From Sphingobacterium sp. R2 (GTDB lineage: Bacteria > Bacteroidota > Bacteroidia > Sphingobacteriales > Sphingobacteriaceae): DNA of 64,000 nt. Positions 61,867 to 64,000 of this stretch are shown piece after piece. The notes beneath the pieces are model-generated. The model was not told the origin of the DNA. It searched no databases and saw nothing but the letters and a program-made list of their open reading frames with translations. The DNA lies in assembly GCF_040760075.1 (NCBI RefSeq), contig NZ_CP142884.1:1798001-1862000 (forward strand), read 5' to 3'. Within the stretch, counting starts at the first letter, position 1, and each line of letters starts with the position of its first letter. The position numbers and the translations under genes were made by a program.

Positions 61867-63759
61867 ATGAAAAAAATATTAAAATCTGTCATAGCCATTG
61901 GTATAGCAAGCTCTTTATCGTCTTGTACCAAAATATTGGACCTTGCGCCAAATGACAAAATATCGTCGGGAACAATGTGGTCATCTGAAACATTGGTTGA
62001 TCAAGGGGTAATAGGTGTATACTATTCGTTACAACGTCCGGTAAGAAGTGACGGAATTGTAGGTACCTCTGCCAATATTGGGTATTATGCGTATGAGGCC
62101 TTTGGTATGACTGGACAAGGAGAATATAATTTAAACAACCTTTTTTCCAGTGCCGTTAATCCAAGCAATTCCTATTTTTCATTCCAATGGAAATGGTTGT
62201 ATGATGGTGTACATCGCGCTAATGATGCTATAGTTCATATACCAGATGCAGCGATGGATCAGGGAAAAAAGAATAAGCTGGTAGCTGAATGCAAAGTCTT
62301 GCGGGCATTCTTTTACATGCGGCTTAATGAACTGTATGGCCGGAATGGTTTAGGTGTTCCTATTTACACCGAGCCTATCAGTCCTGCAGAAGGTAACAAA
62401 GGACAGAGTTCAGAAGAAGAGGTTTGGGCGCTTATCATTAAGGATTTGACTGATGCAATCAATGAGAGCGCTTTGCCAAATAACCAAATTCAAGGTGAAG
62501 GACGTGTGAGTAAAGGTGCTGCTTATGCGCTACGTGGCCGTGCTTATCTTATGACCAAGAAATACGATCAGGCAGTTGCTGATTTTGCCAAAGTTGGCGA
62601 GAGCGGCTACAAACTCTTCTCAAATTATAAGCAATTATTTAAAGTTGCCAATGAACGTTGTGAAGAGATGATTTTGAGCGTTCAGTATATCGAGGAACCA
62701 TCGGGATATGGTTCAGCTGTACAGAAATACACGGGGGCATTTCAACAAGGAGCAAAAGATAGTCGAGGATGTTGGACAGATTTACAAGTTACTCCAGCTT
62801 TGGTCAATTTATATGAAGAAATTATTGACGGAACTACTGTCCGTCCATTTAGTTGGTCGGATTACATTCCTGAATGGAATACAGTAAATGCTTTAGGCGC
62901 TCCCAATAGAAAAGTCTTTTTTATACGAGATCAAAAAGTTAATGGAAATGATGTTCACCCAACGGTGACCACAGTCATCAATACAGAATTAAATAAATTA
63001 AGTAGTACTGCGCGGGCGTTTTATCTACCAGAGGGGAATGAGGCACGGCTTAAAGCAGCCTACGCGAATAGAGATCCAAGGTTAGCTTATAATGTGGTCA
63101 CTCCTTATGCGTCTTTCCAGGGAGTAAATAGCAATTCCACGACTGTAGGTATGTATACCTATAGATTTCCCGTCACTGGTAAGTACTATGTGGACCAATC
63201 TGGCGCTGAACCCAATTTGAATAGTAGTTTACCAAGCACTTATTATACATCAGGAAGTGCCAATGCGCAGGCTGAGTTTAAGTATATCCATCGGAAGTTT
63301 GTTGGCGAAGGGTTAGAATATGCTCGTCGTGAGCAAAATCCAGTAGACGAGCCTATTATTCGGTATGCTGATGTTTTGTTGATGTGGGCCGAGGCGTTAG
63401 TCGAGATGAATGACTTATCTGGTGCTATGGCAAAAGTAAAACAAGTCAGAGATCGAGTTGGAATTCCAACAATGGGCTCCTCTTTTTCAGATCAAACTAA
63501 AGCACGTAATTATGTACGAGACGAACGGCGTCGTGAATTAATTGGTGAAGGCGTTAACTTTTTTGATGAGATGCGTTGGAAGACGCTGAAAGAGACAAAG
63601 TTTGATCAAAAATTTTCGCAACATGCATGGGGAGGTAGTGAGAACACGGGAGGCACTACTTATGAATGGATAGGTGATCAATGGTACACCTGGCCAGTAC
63701 CAAAGGCTGAAATAGAATTAAATAAAAATCTGAAACCGACACCAGGATGGATTTATTAA
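61867..63759 (+). CDS. SusD-like surface glycan-binding lipoprotein (RagB/SusD family)
   Basis: Surface lipoprotein of 630 residues that captures glycans and forms the lid of the SusC channel. The lipobox ends at Cys20 (ASSLSSC). The SusD_N region follows with helical TPR-like units (AECKVLRAFFYMRLNELYG near 139-157, RGRAYLMTKKYDQAVADFAKV near 224). The C-terminal SusD region carries RYADVLLMWAEALVEMND near 498 and RDERRRELIGEGVNFFDEMRW near 552. The protein ends with GWIY after a typical WPVPKAEIELNKNL segment. It completes the SusC/SusD pair that defines the locus. Confidence 0.95.
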   Translation: MKKILKSVIAIGIASSLSSCTKILDLAPNDKISSGTMWSSETLVDQGVIGVYYSLQRPVRSDGIVGTSANIGYYAYEAFGMTGQGEYNLNNLFSSAVNPSNSYFSFQWKWLYDGVHRANDAIVHIPDAAMDQGKKNKLVAECKVLRAFFYMRLNELYGRNGLGVPIYTEPISPAEGNKGQSSEEEVWALIIKDLTDAINESALPNNQIQGEGRVSKGAAYALRGRAYLMTKKYDQAVADFAKVGESGYKLFSNYKQLFKVANERCEEMILSVQYIEEPSGYGSAVQKYTGAFQQGAKDSRGCWTDLQVTPALVNLYEEIIDGTTVRPFSWSDYIPEWNTVNALGAPNRKVFFIRDQKVNGNDVHPTVTTVINTELNKLSSTARAFYLPEGNEARLKAAYANRDPRLAYNVVTPYASFQGVNSNSTTVGMYTYRFPVTGKYYVDQSGAEPNLNSSLPSTYYTSGSANAQAEFKYIHRKFVGEGLEYARREQNPVDEPIIRYADVLLMWAEALVEMNDLSGAMAKVKQVRDRVGIPTMGSSFSDQTKARNYVRDERRRELIGEGVNFFDEMRWKTLKETKFDQKFSQHAWGGSENTGGTTYEWIGDQWYTWPVPKAEIELNKNLKPTPGWIY

Positions 63760-63868
63760 GGGGGAAGTTTTATTTCAATCGCTCATGCAGTCGTTTGCTG
63801 GAGCAATTGGTTTACTTCGGCCAGTATTTTTATGTAAAATAGATATTTTTATTTATAAACCCTTATCG

Positions 63869-64000
63869 ATGAAGAGAAGATCCTTATTAAAATTGTTAGG
63901 CGGAGCTGGAGTAGGCGCATTAACGGCGTCTTTACCAATGGAAGCAAAAGCAAGCACTTTAGACGGAAAAATAAATTTTATTGAAAATGATCGGGCTTAT
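63869..64000 (+). CDS. Start of a Tat-exported protein (3' end beyond the window)
   Basis: The first 44 codons of a gene 109 nt after the SusD gene, in the same direction. The product begins with a twin-arginine signal: MKRRSLLKLLGGAGVGALTA, then a hydrophobic stretch and a likely cleavage after MEAKA. The frame is open to the last base. In a polysaccharide locus this is probably an enzyme such as a sulfatase, lyase or oxidoreductase, but nothing visible decides which. Confidence 0.7.
   Translation, partial: MKRRSLLKLLGGAGVGALTASLPMEAKASTLDGKINFIENDRAY

Overview
The window is a 64 kb chromosomal stretch from a member of the Bacteroidota, most likely a Sphingobacterium-like Sphingobacteriaceae. 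The reasons are SusC/SusD genes with a hybrid two-component sensor, the block pyk / IPExxxVDY gene / acpP-fabF-rnc, Bacteroidota-type promoters (TTTG, about 19-21 nt, TAnnTTTG), few Shine-Dalgarno sequences and AT-rich spacers. The genus is an inference. I see no tRNA, rRNA, CRISPR array or prophage.

Layout. 1-1631: the end of an ABC-F ATPase. 1753-6202: a gluconate module, gnd facing away from gntK-gntP. 6498-7982: a TPM-domain membrane protein. 8000-8100: a probable small RNA on the minus strand, with a dyad inside its promoter. 8147-14653: a tightly packed lipid gene cluster matching the E. coli ynbABCD set, with an added patatin and a short-chain dehydrogenase. 14964-24137: a six-gene minus-strand operon with a YjfI-like protein, PspA, a DUF4177 protein, an NfeD/YqiJ-like protein, a flotillin and a 1614-residue AAA+ ATPase. 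It faces a divergent XRE regulator at 24228. An intact IS1182-type element (24961-26731) sits between that regulator and an ssb gene. 27311-29256: small regulatory and unknown genes, including a TPR gene with a long leader.

29350-41573 is mostly housekeeping: metE behind a SAM-I riboswitch, an RprXY-like two-component system preceded by an unlisted 32-codon ORF, pyruvate kinase, the IPExxxVDY-type protein, acpP-fabF-rnc and hisS. 41817-44470 encodes pyruvate dehydrogenase E1 alpha and E2. 44841-47680 holds a serine hydrolase, a CoA-binding protein and a ROK regulator. 47831-64000 is carbohydrate-related: a HEAT/DUF1080 protein with a Tat-exported Gfo/Idh/MocA oxidoreductase (a likely 3-keto-glycoside pair), then a polysaccharide utilisation locus with a GH88 enzyme, a hybrid sensor, SusC, SusD and the start of another Tat-exported protein.

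The parts most worth following up are the Ynb-like lipid operon, the PspA/flotillin/AAA+ envelope operon with its regulator, the dyad-controlled small RNA, the short leader ORFs, and the IS element whose two ends each encode an inward-facing terminator.
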